Assembly (NCBI RefSeq): GCF_902168175.1
Contig: NZ_CABHOU010000030.1
Coordinates: 1 to 37,875 of the forward strand
Source: an uncultured Chitinophaga sp.
GTDB lineage: Bacteria > Bacteroidota > Bacteroidia > Chitinophagales > Chitinophagaceae
DNA: 37,875 nucleotides
Direction: 5' to 3'
This document shows, piece after piece, positions 24,701-33,070 of this stretch; the first letter of the stretch is position 1; each line of letters opens with the position of its first letter. The position numbers were made by a program, and so were the translations under genes. A model generated the notes under the pieces. It was not told the DNA's origin. It did no database searches and was given only the letters and a program-made list of their open reading frames with translations.

Positions 24701-24934
24701 ATCCGGTACGGGTACTTCACCGGCCTTATAACCGCTCCACGAAAAATCAGGGATACGGTTACCGAGCGAATCCGGCACATATTTCAGTTTGCCTTGTACA
24801 AAGGAAAGTGGCGGAACGGGGGGTGGTTTCTTCTGTGCGTGTGATTCACTGATGCACAATAGGCTCCAGCAGCCTGTTATAAACAGTACATATACAATCC
24901 GGTTATACCATATGGACAAAAAACACACCTTCAA
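21779..24934 (-). CDS. Large two-part protein: parallel beta-helix + TIM-barrel-like domain (DUF6298 type), function unknown
   Basis: This protein of 1051 residues has a signal peptide at 1-34 (ending ESHAQ), followed by a Pro-rich linker. Residues 85-500 form a pectate-lyase-like parallel beta-helix ('A-I-D-Y-V', 'G-T-V-L-L-Q-K-G-K-Y', 'G-V-V-L-R-G-S-G' and many I/V-x-N/D-C rungs). Residues 560-960 are a second alpha/beta region that reads like a TIM barrel, with 'G-Q-V-L-I-H-Q-Q-Y-F-Q-H-N' (732-744) and 'V-I-Q-L-T-G-E-E-F-T-G-P-L' (815-827). E821 or E822 sits where a strand-4 catalytic Glu is expected. Residues 968-1051 are a small beta-sandwich. It resembles annotated DUF6298 proteins, whose activity I do not know. 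It lies between PL1 and GH140, so a pectin role is likely. A run of nine G falls at codons 152-155. Its start is 31 nt after the PL1 stop. Confidence 0.82.
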   Translation of the reverse strand: MKVCFLSIWYNRIVYVLFITGCWSLLCISESHAQKKPPPVPPLSFVQGKLKYVPDSLGNRIPDFSWSGYKAGEVPVPDVPVKVVVPVQAGDATVRIQAAIDYVSRLPLGKDGFRGTVLLQKGKYDVEGSLVLHTSGVVLRGSGFGDGGTVMMGGGKGRETLISISGRNDKVMKAPATVTDHYVPVSSTSLHVASAVGLKVGELVMITRPCTKEWIEDIGTAHFGGGITSLGWKPGQRTISWVRTITAVDNNTITVDAPVTTALEQRYGAAIVTGFSWPGRIMNCGIENMQLISAYDVTNAKDEDHRWMAVTIDNTADAWVRQVSFLHFAGSAVAIYENASRLTVEDCTSQQPISEIGGERRNTFFTAGQQTLFQRCYAAGGIHDFATGFCAAGPNAFVQCESNRPFGFSGGIDSWSSGVLFDVVNVDGQAISFTNRGQDGQGAGWNIANSVLWNCSAARIDCYAPPGAQNWSFGSWSQFAGNGYWGESNNSIQPRSLYYAQLKERISSRNTDRQIMEIETEASSSPSVATAATLTQLAVSPARTLLEFINDAPRRNPIPVEESGVKTIDQLKLLSSIPYKTTTPGAGIQLLNGWLLSNGGVVNGSRISVPWWNGSARPYGVKNSNAAITRYVPGKTGRGLTDNLEELTDTMLATQTVAVEQNYGLWYDRRRDDHERIRRIDGEVWAPFYELPFARSGKDTAWDGLSRYDLTKYNHWYWDRLKQFAGIADKKGQVLIHQQYFQHNIIEAGAHYADFPWRTANNINNVGFPEPVPYAGDKRIFMDGQFYDTAHTVRRELHKKYIRQCLDNFSDNSGVIQLTGEEFTGPLHFMQFWLNTVKEWELEKGKHPIIGVSATKDVQDAILADPAYAAVIDVIDIRYWYYQASGEAYAPLGGQHLAPRQHARLLKPKSTSAAQVYRAVLEYKLRFPGKAVIYSANAWDKHGLAVLMAGGSLPALKIRNADFLKAAASMQPVGNNDQWVLANDRTGMIICNTAATNYTADLSRQEGRYSVAWVNMSTGQVQPSKQVVKAGKTEQFSSPGNGTWVLWLKKL
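24471..24479 (-). repeat. Homopolymer run of nine G (coding strand) inside the beta-helix/TIM gene
   Basis: The plus strand has nine consecutive C from 24471 to 24479, preceded by CTTA and followed by ATCAT. On the coding strand this spans the end of a Met codon and the next three Gly codons (residues 152-155 of 1051). Gain or loss of one base would truncate the protein early. Runs of this length are classic sites of slipped-strand mispairing, but they are also common sequencing-error sites. Confidence 0.9.
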
Positions 24935-24965
24935 AACTTCTCATTTATTTACAAAACAGCCAATC

Positions 24966-26624
24966 TTACTTTCCGGGCTTTACATTAGCCAGCGATACCA
25001 CACTATCAAGATACTCTTCAATATTGGTATAACCTGAGCCTGATTTCGCCGTTTGAGCAGCATCTGCCGCGTTATTCGGATTTAGTCCTTTCTTCTTTTC
25101 ATAATCGTCCGGCATGCCATCGTTATCGCTGTCTTTATAAGGAGCGCCTTTGTAGTCGGGATAGCCGCCCACCTGGCTGGGATCGGTAATGATACCTATT
25201 TTATAAGAGTCTATGGGCAGGCGGCGATGTTTGAACTGCGTTTCCGGCGGCTTTACATTCGGATCGGAATCGATCTTGCCAGTGCTTACCTGTTTCACGA
25301 TACGCACATCCACGGCGTCACGTTTGGGCAAAGTGGCGCCTGCATTAGCGAGTACGAATGTCTTGGCCGCTTCAGCGCTGATAATCGTAACCGGTGCCAT
25401 TGGTAATGGTTTGGGCCATTTGATATTATCCAGGTATTCGCCGGCGCCATTCTCCTCTTCTACCTGCACACCACCATTCCAGTTGTTTTTGGTGATTTCG
25501 GGATAACCTTCCATGATGTTTCCATCCACATACGCGCGGCCATACACTTTATACTTCAGTTTACTACGGCCACTTTCCGGCTTCAGTATGCGATGCCCTA
25601 CGTTATTCTTCGGTGTAGCGGGACCTGGTTTAAAGTAATTGTTGATGATGTTAAACTGCGCACGGTAATCACCGCCGTCAATGCTGCGATGCACCCAGTT
25701 GAATACAACGTTGTTTACGAAAGTAAAGATGCCATTCCAGCCTACAGATGGATTACGACCCGCGTTATTGGCCCACAGGTTGCGTACGAACGAACAATTT
25801 TCGCCGCCCAATGTACTGCCAAAGGCGTGGTTCCAGGTATCCAGCGCTTCTCCGAAAATGGAGTTCTGGATCGTAATGTTCACTGTCGGGAACTTATCTT
25901 CAATTTTACCGGTGCTGTCATTGTACATGTGCCGGTACATGCTCATATTTTCATCCAGTCCCCAGCTGGCCGACACATGATCGATCATAATGTTACCAAT
26001 GGGGTTACCGCCAATCGCATCATCCCTTCTGCCTACCCAGGTTTCACCGCGACGAAAACGCATGTAACGGATAATCACATCGTGCGTATTGATCCATACA
26101 CTTTCGCCTGCAATACAAACGCCGTCGCCGGGAGCGGTTTGACCCGCAATAGTGATATAAGGAGCGCGGATCATCAAAGGCGTTTTGAGGCGAATGATGC
26201 CTGCCACATTAAATACGACCATTCTGGCACCGCCCTGTTCGCAGGCGTAGCGTAAACTTCCGGGGCCATCATCATTAAGGTTCGTAACCACGTACACCTT
26301 ACCGCCCCTGCCACCGAATGAGAACCTGCCGCCACCTTCAGCCCCTTTAAAGGCAGGAATGTCTGCCTGTGGCAATTCATCAAACCGCGAAGCCCAGGGA
26401 ATAAACGGCCTGCCTTTTTTAGCCTCCTGCTGTATAATTGGCCAGGCAACTCCCCAGGCCGAATCGGAATGCCGGTTAGCCGCTTTCATCAGAGAGTCTG
26501 CCGCGCGCTGAACATCTGTTGGAATCTGAGGATATTGAGCAAATACATTCGATGCAACACTTAACCCTATGGTTGTCATCAAGGCCAAACGAATCATTCC
26601 TTTTTTCATTACAACTATTTTCAT
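24966..26624 (-). CDS. PL1-family pectate lyase with C-terminal calcium-binding repeat
   Basis: The 552-residue protein has a signal peptide ending VFAQ (residue 30). Met6 is an equally good start. Residues 91-360 show PL1 hallmarks: A-F-K-G-A-E-G-G-G-R (91-100), 'T-I-A-G-Q-T-A-P-G-D-G' (158-168), the I-D-H-V-S-A-S-W-G-L-D-E core (214-225) and 'N-A-G-R-N-P-S-V-G' (287-295), whose Arg290 is a candidate catalytic base. Residues 498-509 form an EF-hand/TSP3-like calcium loop (D-S-D-N-D-G-M-P-D-D-Y-E), as in many Bacteroidota PL1 enzymes. The enzyme should cut alpha-1,4-polygalacturonate by beta-elimination, freeing RG-II from homogalacturonan. It lies between the SusC/D/SGBP genes and the exo-enzyme block, 32 nt after the SGBP stop. 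Confidence 0.92.
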   Translation of the reverse strand: MKIVVMKKGMIRLALMTTIGLSVASNVFAQYPQIPTDVQRAADSLMKAANRHSDSAWGVAWPIIQQEAKKGRPFIPWASRFDELPQADIPAFKGAEGGGRFSFGGRGGKVYVVTNLNDDGPGSLRYACEQGGARMVVFNVAGIIRLKTPLMIRAPYITIAGQTAPGDGVCIAGESVWINTHDVIIRYMRFRRGETWVGRRDDAIGGNPIGNIMIDHVSASWGLDENMSMYRHMYNDSTGKIEDKFPTVNITIQNSIFGEALDTWNHAFGSTLGGENCSFVRNLWANNAGRNPSVGWNGIFTFVNNVVFNWVHRSIDGGDYRAQFNIINNYFKPGPATPKNNVGHRILKPESGRSKLKYKVYGRAYVDGNIMEGYPEITKNNWNGGVQVEEENGAGEYLDNIKWPKPLPMAPVTIISAEAAKTFVLANAGATLPKRDAVDVRIVKQVSTGKIDSDPNVKPPETQFKHRRLPIDSYKIGIITDPSQVGGYPDYKGAPYKDSDNDGMPDDYEKKKGLNPNNAADAAQTAKSGSGYTNIEEYLDSVVSLANVKPGK

Positions 26625-26656
26625 TTCACCGGAAGAGTTTATCAGAAAGTTACTAC

Positions 26657-27571
26657 TTAGCGCTCTATTTTAACATCTACATTCACATAGCTGCTTTTTG
26701 AAGGATCGCTGCCATTTGCATAGTTGACGATCAGGCAGCCTGCTTTACCCGACGCTGTTTTAAAGAACACCAGGTTATTGGCCGCCAACTGGGTAACCTT
26801 GTTGGTAGTTCCCGAAGCCAGGTTTGTTACTGCGGCCCTGCGCAATGCACCGGCAGAAGTAAGCGTATTAAAAGCCGGCGAAGCCGCCTTTTTCATGATC
26901 GTCGTATTTTTAGTCCAGGTGCTGATATCATAAAAAGGTATTTGCCCCTGCGGTGCGTTCAGTGAATAAAGACAGAATTTAAGATCATCTGTAGTACTGG
27001 CACTGGCCGTTCCCGTAGTGTCGTACATAATACCAAAATCGATCAGCGCGCTGTTAGCCGCTCCGGTGGTGTAACTAAACACCTGTCCGCTGGTGGCCGA
27101 CATATAACAGGTATTGGTTTTTGCTGTTGTATCGGGCACCTGCAGGAAACGGTAGGTATAGTACTCGAAATCCGGGTTTATGGTGATGACGATATCTTTT
27201 GCGCCGATGTATACACCAGCAGTATCGTGTGCCACAATGCGGTACAGGAAACTACCGTTCGCGGTGTCTGCCTTCAGTCGTTTGGTAACGCTGTAGGAAC
27301 TGGTGGTAGTCTTCAGCGTATCTCTTACCACAAACCCAACCTGGTTCACAGGGTTCTTCTGGATACCTACGAACTTCATGGGCCGTTCGGTAGTAATGGT
27401 GAAGTTAAAAAATATACTGTCGCCAGGGTTCACCGAAACATCCCCCGTAACAAAACCCTCGCCACTGCCAAGCGTCACGGTAGCATAGTTCCCATCAACC
27501 GGGTCTGTTTCCTTTTCGCAAGCCGAAAACATCAGTATGATGAATGCAGCGCCTGTCAAATATTTCTTCAT
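26657..27571 (-). CDS. Lipoprotein, probable surface glycan-binding protein (SusE/F position)
   Basis: This 304-residue protein has a lipoprotein signal (1-17) and lipobox F-S-A-C (Cys18), followed by the acidic stretch E-K-E-T-D that often marks surface export in Bacteroidota. The rest is almost entirely beta-strand. It appears to have an Ig-like domain (about 30-132, ending 'I-T-I-N-P') and a second beta domain (about 133-304) with several exposed aromatics (Y-Y-T-Y-R-F). I see no catalytic motif. The gene follows SusD by 26 nt, the standard position for a SusE/SusF-like surface glycan-binding protein, so that is the inferred role. I do not recognise the family. Confidence 0.8.
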   Translation of the reverse strand: MKKYLTGAAFIILMFSACEKETDPVDGNYATVTLGSGEGFVTGDVSVNPGDSIFFNFTITTERPMKFVGIQKNPVNQVGFVVRDTLKTTTSSYSVTKRLKADTANGSFLYRIVAHDTAGVYIGAKDIVITINPDFEYYTYRFLQVPDTTAKTNTCYMSATSGQVFSYTTGAANSALIDFGIMYDTTGTASASTTDDLKFCLYSLNAPQGQIPFYDISTWTKNTTIMKKAASPAFNTLTSAGALRRAAVTNLASGTTNKVTQLAANNLVFFKTASGKAGCLIVNYANGSDPSKSSYVNVDVKIER

Positions 27572-27597
27572 ATCGTAAGTAGTTTAACTGTCTTCAA

Positions 27598-29412
27598 TTA
27601 TTGATAAGGATCGAATGTTCCGCCAGACCAGCCTATTGTTTGCTGTATCACCGGTGTACGGGTAAACACAGTTGGCAACGGGTATACGTAATACTTATCA
27701 GGCAAACTGATACCATTGGCGCCTTCGAGAGAAACCGCTTCAATGTTAAACATTGCCGTGTATACTGCCAGGTTATCGAGATTAGCCGTATCGCGTGGTT
27801 TGCTGCCGTTTGGCGATATTTTATCCAGGTATATTTTTGTAACATCTGTGCCGGTGCCTGCAACGTATGGAGCTTTTGGGGAAGCAATGTAAGAAAGGCG
27901 CGGTGTGATCAATCCCAGGTTACGTGTTCTTCTAAGGTCGAAGTTGCGCATGTTTTCAAATGCAAATTCTACCTGGCGCTCGTTCAGCAACAATGTACGC
28001 ATAGAAGCCTTATCGGTGGCTACCGCCAATCCGTAGTCAAACGCGCCTTCGATAATGCCGGCACGTTTACGAATAGCGCGTACCAGGTCTTTAGCTTCTG
28101 TTAAATTATCTTTTTCATTTGCACATTCCGCCAGGTTCATGATCACCTCTGCAAAACGCATTTCTATCCAGTCCATACCATTGCCGCCGCCCGAGTTGGA
28201 GTTGTAAACTGCCTGTGCTGGCGTTAAGGTGGGATTGGTCAGCTTTTTACAATAGAATCCGGTAACAATGGTAGAACCGGTTTCGTCCAGTACACCTTTG
28301 TAACTCCATTGCTTACGGCCAGCTTTACCGCTCAGGGCCCATACATCACCATTAAATGCAATGGTGGCATTAAAACGCGGATCGCGGTTTTGCCAGAACT
28401 GTACGTTGTTGTAGCCGGAGCTGGCATCGGTAATAGGCAAACCGTTTCTCATTGTATAAGCCTGCACTAAGTTCCAGGTTGGCTGGTTAGATCCGCCGCC
28501 TGTAGTAGTTTCGGAAAATGGCCGGGTAATATTCTCCAAATTGGTGCCAAGGTCTTTGGAGGTGTTGTACTTCCTTACGATCAGTACTTCCTTATTATCT
28601 TCTGTTAAAAATATACTTCCGTAACCTGGCAGCAGCGAATAACCGTCTGTTACGCAGGCATCGTAAGCCTCTTTGCAGGCTTTATAAGCATCGTCCCAGC
28701 GGGAAGCGATGTTGTTTGGATTGAACTGGGGACTTGCCCAGTAGAGGTAAGCTTTACCTTTTACAGCGAGTGCGGCTGCCCTGGTGGCACGTCCTACATC
28801 GGCGCCCGACCAGCTTGGCGGCAGGTAGGCGGCGGCGGAGTCCATATCGGCTGCGATTTGCGCAATTACTTCGCTTGTTTTTGCCCGTGGTACGGCCAGG
28901 TCAGTTTCTGCCTGTCCCTGTGCCCTTAATATCAGCGGTACGCCGCCATACAACCTTACGAATTTAAAGTAGGTATACCCTCTCAGGAAGAAAAATTGCC
29001 CTTTCAGCGATCTGCGCGCAGCTGTGGTTAATGTTTGGCTGCTGTTAATGCCTTCAATTGCCAGGTTACATCTCCGTACGTCGGAATAGCGGTTGGTATT
29101 AATGCCCGGCGCACTGCCAATATCTGTTACGGAGTTTTCTGTCAATGTGCCGTACAGAAAGGCGGTATTAGCGTTGTTCAACTCGTCGGAGGTGTTGTGA
29201 ATACTGCCAAGCACCGGCCATTGCGGGATAACCAGGGCATATGTTTTATTCAGCAAAAGCCCTATCGCGCCTTCATCTTCCCACATCTGCGTATCCTCAA
29301 TACCTGAAGGGTCCTCAATTTCGAAGAAATCATCGTTACAGGCAGACAGCAGCAGTGCCGTAAATACGGCTGCAGTTGCCAGTTTAGAATTAATATGTTT
29401 CAATAATTTCAT
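27598..29412 (-). CDS. SusD-family outer-membrane glycan-binding lipoprotein
   Basis: The 604-residue protein has a lipobox L-L-S-A-C (Cys25) followed by N-D-D. SusD features include the N-terminal 'F-F-E-I-E-D-P-S-G' segment, TPR-like helices ('F-F-L-R-G-Y-T-Y-F-K-F-V-R-L-Y-G-G-V-P-L-I' near residues 140-160), 'R-A-A-A-L-A-V-K-G-K-A-Y-L-Y-W-A', and the C-terminal R-x-x-E-F-A-F-E type motif ('L-N-E-R-Q-V-E-F-A-F-E', about 478-488). It forms the lid on the SusC channel and binds the imported oligosaccharide at the cell surface. It is 30 nt after the SusC stop and is followed by the putative glycan-binding lipoprotein. The ligand, probably a pectic oligosaccharide, is inferred from the surrounding enzymes. 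Confidence 0.97.
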   Translation of the reverse strand: MKLLKHINSKLATAAVFTALLLSACNDDFFEIEDPSGIEDTQMWEDEGAIGLLLNKTYALVIPQWPVLGSIHNTSDELNNANTAFLYGTLTENSVTDIGSAPGINTNRYSDVRRCNLAIEGINSSQTLTTAARRSLKGQFFFLRGYTYFKFVRLYGGVPLILRAQGQAETDLAVPRAKTSEVIAQIAADMDSAAAYLPPSWSGADVGRATRAAALAVKGKAYLYWASPQFNPNNIASRWDDAYKACKEAYDACVTDGYSLLPGYGSIFLTEDNKEVLIVRKYNTSKDLGTNLENITRPFSETTTGGGSNQPTWNLVQAYTMRNGLPITDASSGYNNVQFWQNRDPRFNATIAFNGDVWALSGKAGRKQWSYKGVLDETGSTIVTGFYCKKLTNPTLTPAQAVYNSNSGGGNGMDWIEMRFAEVIMNLAECANEKDNLTEAKDLVRAIRKRAGIIEGAFDYGLAVATDKASMRTLLLNERQVEFAFENMRNFDLRRTRNLGLITPRLSYIASPKAPYVAGTGTDVTKIYLDKISPNGSKPRDTANLDNLAVYTAMFNIEAVSLEGANGISLPDKYYVYPLPTVFTRTPVIQQTIGWSGGTFDPYQ

Positions 29413-29442
29413 AATCGTGTTTGTTACGTGGTAATGATCTGT

Positions 29443-32400
29443 TTAAAGGCTGGCCCCAACGCCTATTGAAATCGTTCTTAAGGTTGGGTAAGTGGCGAAG
29501 TTGCTGGTGTACGGATCTTTATACTTCAGTGGATTGATAATGTTCCACAGGTTGGTACCCGTAAGCATGATTTTCAGGTCGGGTATCTTCGTTCTGTTCA
29601 CCAGTTCTTTTGGCAGGGAGTAAGACAATACAGCATTGTTGATGCGGCACTGTGTACCGTTCACTGCCCAGAAAGTAGATGTTTCTCTCGCCAGCGGCGC
29701 ATCGGCCCTTGGATACTTTGCGTTCGGATTTTCCGGTGTCCAGTGGTCGTTCCAGAATGAGAGCGCATTTTGAGTGGTAGTAGGTACTTTGCGCGCTTCG
29801 CCATCGTAGAATTGCTTACCACCTACAGAAAGGTTCAGGTTCGTTTGTAATCTGAACTGTTTGTACGTTGCGCCCAACGTAATACCGAAGCCGATGAGTG
29901 AACTCGTCCTGTCGAACATCAGCGTTACATCGTTATCATCAATTTTACCATCGCCGTTGACATCCTCATAGTTCATAAAGCCGACCTGCGGTTTTCTGCC
30001 GTCGATCACGTAGTTAGGGTTTTTGTGCAGAATGGCATCTACTTCTTCCTGCGTGCGCAATATGCCGGTAGCGATATAGCCGTAGTTACTTCCGTTATAT
30101 ACTCTTGGATTTTTGCCGATCGGGTTGTTTAAACCGTCTGCCCCGTACAGGCCAAGTACGGCAGGATTGTAATACTGCTGAAGGATCATACTGTTGGTCC
30201 AGGCGAAGTTAACGTCGGCGTTAAAGCCCCAGTCACGGCCAATATCGGTGCGATAACTGATGGCAAACTCTGCACCTTTCGCAATTGCCTGCCCATAGTT
30301 TTTCACCGCGTTTATCAGGCCGGTCGACATTGGCACAACGCTGGCATCCAGCTGGTTGAAGGCATCGTAGGTGTAACGGTGGTAGAAATCACCTGTAACG
30401 TTCAGTTTTGTATTCAGCAAAGTGAGGTCAAACCCAACGTTGATCGTACGCGCCTTTTCCCAGGTTGCATCGGGGTTGGGGTAAATGTTTGGATCAAGAC
30501 CATTGGTGAATACATTACCGAACAGAATGCCGGTGGTTTGCGTGAAACGGTTTACATATGTTTTGTTCGCTACACGGTCTTCACCCACAACACCATAAGT
30601 GGCCCGGAATTTCAAACCGTCGATGAACTTCACGTTATCCTTAAAGAAGGCTTCCTCGCTCACTCTCCAGCCCAATCCCACGGTTGGGAAAAATCCCCAG
30701 CGTTTGTCTGGCGCAAAGTTGGACGAAGCATCGAAACGGCCGATGAACTCTATGAGGTACCTGTTATCAAAACTATAGTTGGCCCTGGAAATGTACGACC
30801 GTTTCGCGAACTGGGTCGACTGCGGGTTTCTTATTAAATCCGTTACAGAGGCCACACTGGAAGGGTCATTACTGAATGCCCAAAACTCATCTACGCCCGA
30901 TACCAACTGCTGAAACTTGCTCAGGAAGATATTGCGGCTCTGCGCTTCGCCCTGGTCCATACCGGCCAGTATACCGAAATCGTGTTTACCAATTGTTCTT
31001 GCATAGTTCAACGTAGCGATCAACTGGTAGCTGCTCGATATGGTGGAACCTTCTGATAACTGGTTACTGTTCTGGATCGTAGTCCAGGGGTTGTTAGCAT
31101 TAATCGAATCAGAATAAAGCAAACCATTGTTGCTGTACCCTGCGTTTACTACGTTAGCTACGCGGTAAGGCGGATAATATTGTTTGTCGGCGTTGTTGCG
31201 GTTCAGCAGGCCAAACTGCACTTTTGCACTAAGCCCCTCCACGAATGCCGGTTTATACTCCAGCGATGCGTTGGTGCTAAGCCCCTGCGACTTCTGCCGG
31301 GTATAGTTACCTGAGTTCAACAGCCCGAGAATGCTCCAGTTACCGGGAGGGTTTGGCCCATTAAACGCTACCGGGATTCCCTGCACGGTGGTTGGCACCC
31401 ATTTAGGCGTCAGGTAAAGTGAGCGTATCGTTAAATCGTCGGTTTCGCCATTGGCGCCTTTAAGCGTACCTCTCTGCTCTTCATTAAAATCAGAGGAGAA
31501 ACTCAGGTTAGCGGTAAGCCCGTCGATGATCTTTGCATCTACCGAGGCGCGAATGCTATATTTCTCTACATCTATATTACCATAGTTACCCTTCTCTTTG
31601 TAGTAGCTCGCGCCGCCGAAAAAAGTTACTCTTTCAGAACCTCCGGAAACATTCAGTGTATGGCGCATTACTTTGCCCGCATCCCAGAACTCGTCGTGCC
31701 AGTCCTTGTTGGGCATTTTCTTCAGCTTCTCCAGGTCTGCGTCGGAGAACCAGGAACTGTAAGCCGTATTATTAAGGATGTAACCATCGTTCAGCATTTT
31801 GGCATGCTCGTAAGCCGTCATCGTTTTGGTTTTTACCGATTCGGTGGTGGTGCCAAAGTAGCCGTTGTAAGTAATTCTAGGTTTACCGAGTTTGCCTTTT
31901 TTCGTGGTAATAAGTACCACTCCTTTCGCGCCCGCAGCGCCGTAAATAGCGGCAGAGGCGTCTTTAAGGAAGGTAATATCTTCTATCTGGCTGGCATCGA
32001 GGTTTTCGAAAAAGTCGGGGTTGGGCGACTGGCTGAAGGTGGTCGGGTTTACTACGATACCGTCAATTACGTACAAGGGTTGTGTGGTACCTGAAATAGA
32101 ACCGGAAAAGGTAATAGAGTTACGGATATTGATCTGTGTAGTGGAACCGGGTTTACCTGATCCAAAACTTACCGATACACCCGGCACCCTGTTTATCAGC
32201 GCCGACCCAAGGTTGGCTACCGGCAAATCTTCTACATCTGTGCCTTTAATACTGGCAATCGCCCCGAGCAGGTCGGGCTTCTTTTTGGTGCCGTACCCTA
32301 CTACAATTACTTCGTTCACGTTTTTGTCCAGCGCGGCCAGACCTATAGTAAGCGTACCGGTGCCGGCCTTCACTTCGGCCAGGCCATATCCCATATGTGT

Positions 32401-32682
32401 AAACATGAGTACAGCTTCCGGCGAGGGCACTTTGAGGGAGAACTTACCCGCTACATCGGTAATGGTGGCTGCGGTATTGTTCTTTACCCTGACGGTCACG
32501 CCATCCAGTGCTTTCCCGGTCTTCTGGTCTTTAACAGTACCGGAAACGGTCCTCTCCTGCGCTAAAGCAGTGAGGGAGCATGCTAACATGAATAGTAGCA
32601 GTAATGGTGAAAAGTATCGCATACAATTTTTTGGCGTTCGTTTTAAAAGAGAGATTTGATTTTTGGTTGATTCCTCACGCAT
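29443..32682 (-). CDS. SusC-family TonB-dependent outer-membrane transporter
   Basis: This 1079-residue protein carries a hydrophobic signal at about 24-42 (ending LTALAQ), a carboxypeptidase-regulatory-like beta domain (45-118, 'V-S-G-T-V-K-D-Q-K-T-G-K-A-L-D-G-V'), the TonB-box region with N-E-V-I-V-V-G-Y-G-T (123-132), the plug (about 132-250) and a 22-strand barrel to the C-terminus. SusC proteins import oligosaccharides through the outer membrane, powered by TonB. A second ATG at 32622 (Met21) sits right before the signal core and would give a more typical signal peptide. The 20-residue basic extension from the first ATG is also seen in some relatives, so the start is open. It is preceded by a 388-bp non-coding leader and followed after 30 nt by SusD. 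There is no N-terminal signalling extension. Confidence 0.97.
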   Translation of the reverse strand: MREESTKNQISLLKRTPKNCMRYFSPLLLLFMLACSLTALAQERTVSGTVKDQKTGKALDGVTVRVKNNTAATITDVAGKFSLKVPSPEAVLMFTHMGYGLAEVKAGTGTLTIGLAALDKNVNEVIVVGYGTKKKPDLLGAIASIKGTDVEDLPVANLGSALINRVPGVSVSFGSGKPGSTTQINIRNSITFSGSISGTTQPLYVIDGIVVNPTTFSQSPNPDFFENLDASQIEDITFLKDASAAIYGAAGAKGVVLITTKKGKLGKPRITYNGYFGTTTESVKTKTMTAYEHAKMLNDGYILNNTAYSSWFSDADLEKLKKMPNKDWHDEFWDAGKVMRHTLNVSGGSERVTFFGGASYYKEKGNYGNIDVEKYSIRASVDAKIIDGLTANLSFSSDFNEEQRGTLKGANGETDDLTIRSLYLTPKWVPTTVQGIPVAFNGPNPPGNWSILGLLNSGNYTRQKSQGLSTNASLEYKPAFVEGLSAKVQFGLLNRNNADKQYYPPYRVANVVNAGYSNNGLLYSDSINANNPWTTIQNSNQLSEGSTISSSYQLIATLNYARTIGKHDFGILAGMDQGEAQSRNIFLSKFQQLVSGVDEFWAFSNDPSSVASVTDLIRNPQSTQFAKRSYISRANYSFDNRYLIEFIGRFDASSNFAPDKRWGFFPTVGLGWRVSEEAFFKDNVKFIDGLKFRATYGVVGEDRVANKTYVNRFTQTTGILFGNVFTNGLDPNIYPNPDATWEKARTINVGFDLTLLNTKLNVTGDFYHRYTYDAFNQLDASVVPMSTGLINAVKNYGQAIAKGAEFAISYRTDIGRDWGFNADVNFAWTNSMILQQYYNPAVLGLYGADGLNNPIGKNPRVYNGSNYGYIATGILRTQEEVDAILHKNPNYVIDGRKPQVGFMNYEDVNGDGKIDDNDVTLMFDRTSSLIGFGITLGATYKQFRLQTNLNLSVGGKQFYDGEARKVPTTTQNALSFWNDHWTPENPNAKYPRADAPLARETSTFWAVNGTQCRINNAVLSYSLPKELVNRTKIPDLKIMLTGTNLWNIINPLKYKDPYTSNFATYPTLRTISIGVGASL

Positions 32683-33070
32683 TGTGTCGGCCGGCCATAA
32701 CCGGACTTATTTGACCAACAACCTTTTACAAAGGCGTTTTTCGCTGATTCATCCTGTAGAAATTCGGGGGAGTACTGGTATTGCATGAGCAATCCGTAAC
32801 AACATACTTTCAAAAACGTGGAACCTTACTTTCATGCCTGCTAGTTAAAGCGGGCGCCGTGCTATCTCTTCCGGGAGGATCTATACGCAAACCCTCCATC
32901 AGTTCCTGCAAATCAACACAATAACTGAACACCCCATACAAAACAGGCTGAACTAGGTAAACCAGCAGGGATATCCCCGGCAAATGGAAATTGGAATAAT
33001 GTTTTCAATTGGTTGCATGTATCAGTGGAATTGGAATTGTTTCAATATCGTGGAAGACGTGTCTGCGGTC
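32683..33070 (-). promoter_or_regulatory. 388-bp non-coding leader upstream of susC with weak promoter candidates
   Basis: No credible gene lies here, and this is the largest gap in the window, so it is the most likely control region of the susC operon. I looked for the Bacteroidota promoter pattern (TTTG, 19-21 nt, TAnnTTTG) on the minus strand and found no perfect match. Two imperfect candidates exist. One has a -7 box TTGATTTG at 32909-32916 with TTTG at 32939-32942 (22-nt spacing). The other has TAAGTCCG at 32702-32709 with TTTG at 32729-32732 (19-nt spacing). The second would leave a leader of about 73 nt only if Met21 is the true SusC start. An 8-bp palindrome GGCCGGCC is at 32689-32696. 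The assignments are tentative. Confidence 0.35.

Noticed and set aside
25593..26255. Plus-strand open frame of 220 codons
   Set aside because: It is antisense to the well-supported PL1 pectate lyase core and its residue pattern is not protein-like.
32021..32659. Plus-strand open frame of 212 codons
   Set aside because: Antisense to the conserved plug and N-terminal domain of SusC; rejected as a shadow.
32689..32696. GGCCGGCC palindrome near the SusC start
   Set aside because: Eight bases only, with no flanking symmetry; likely chance.
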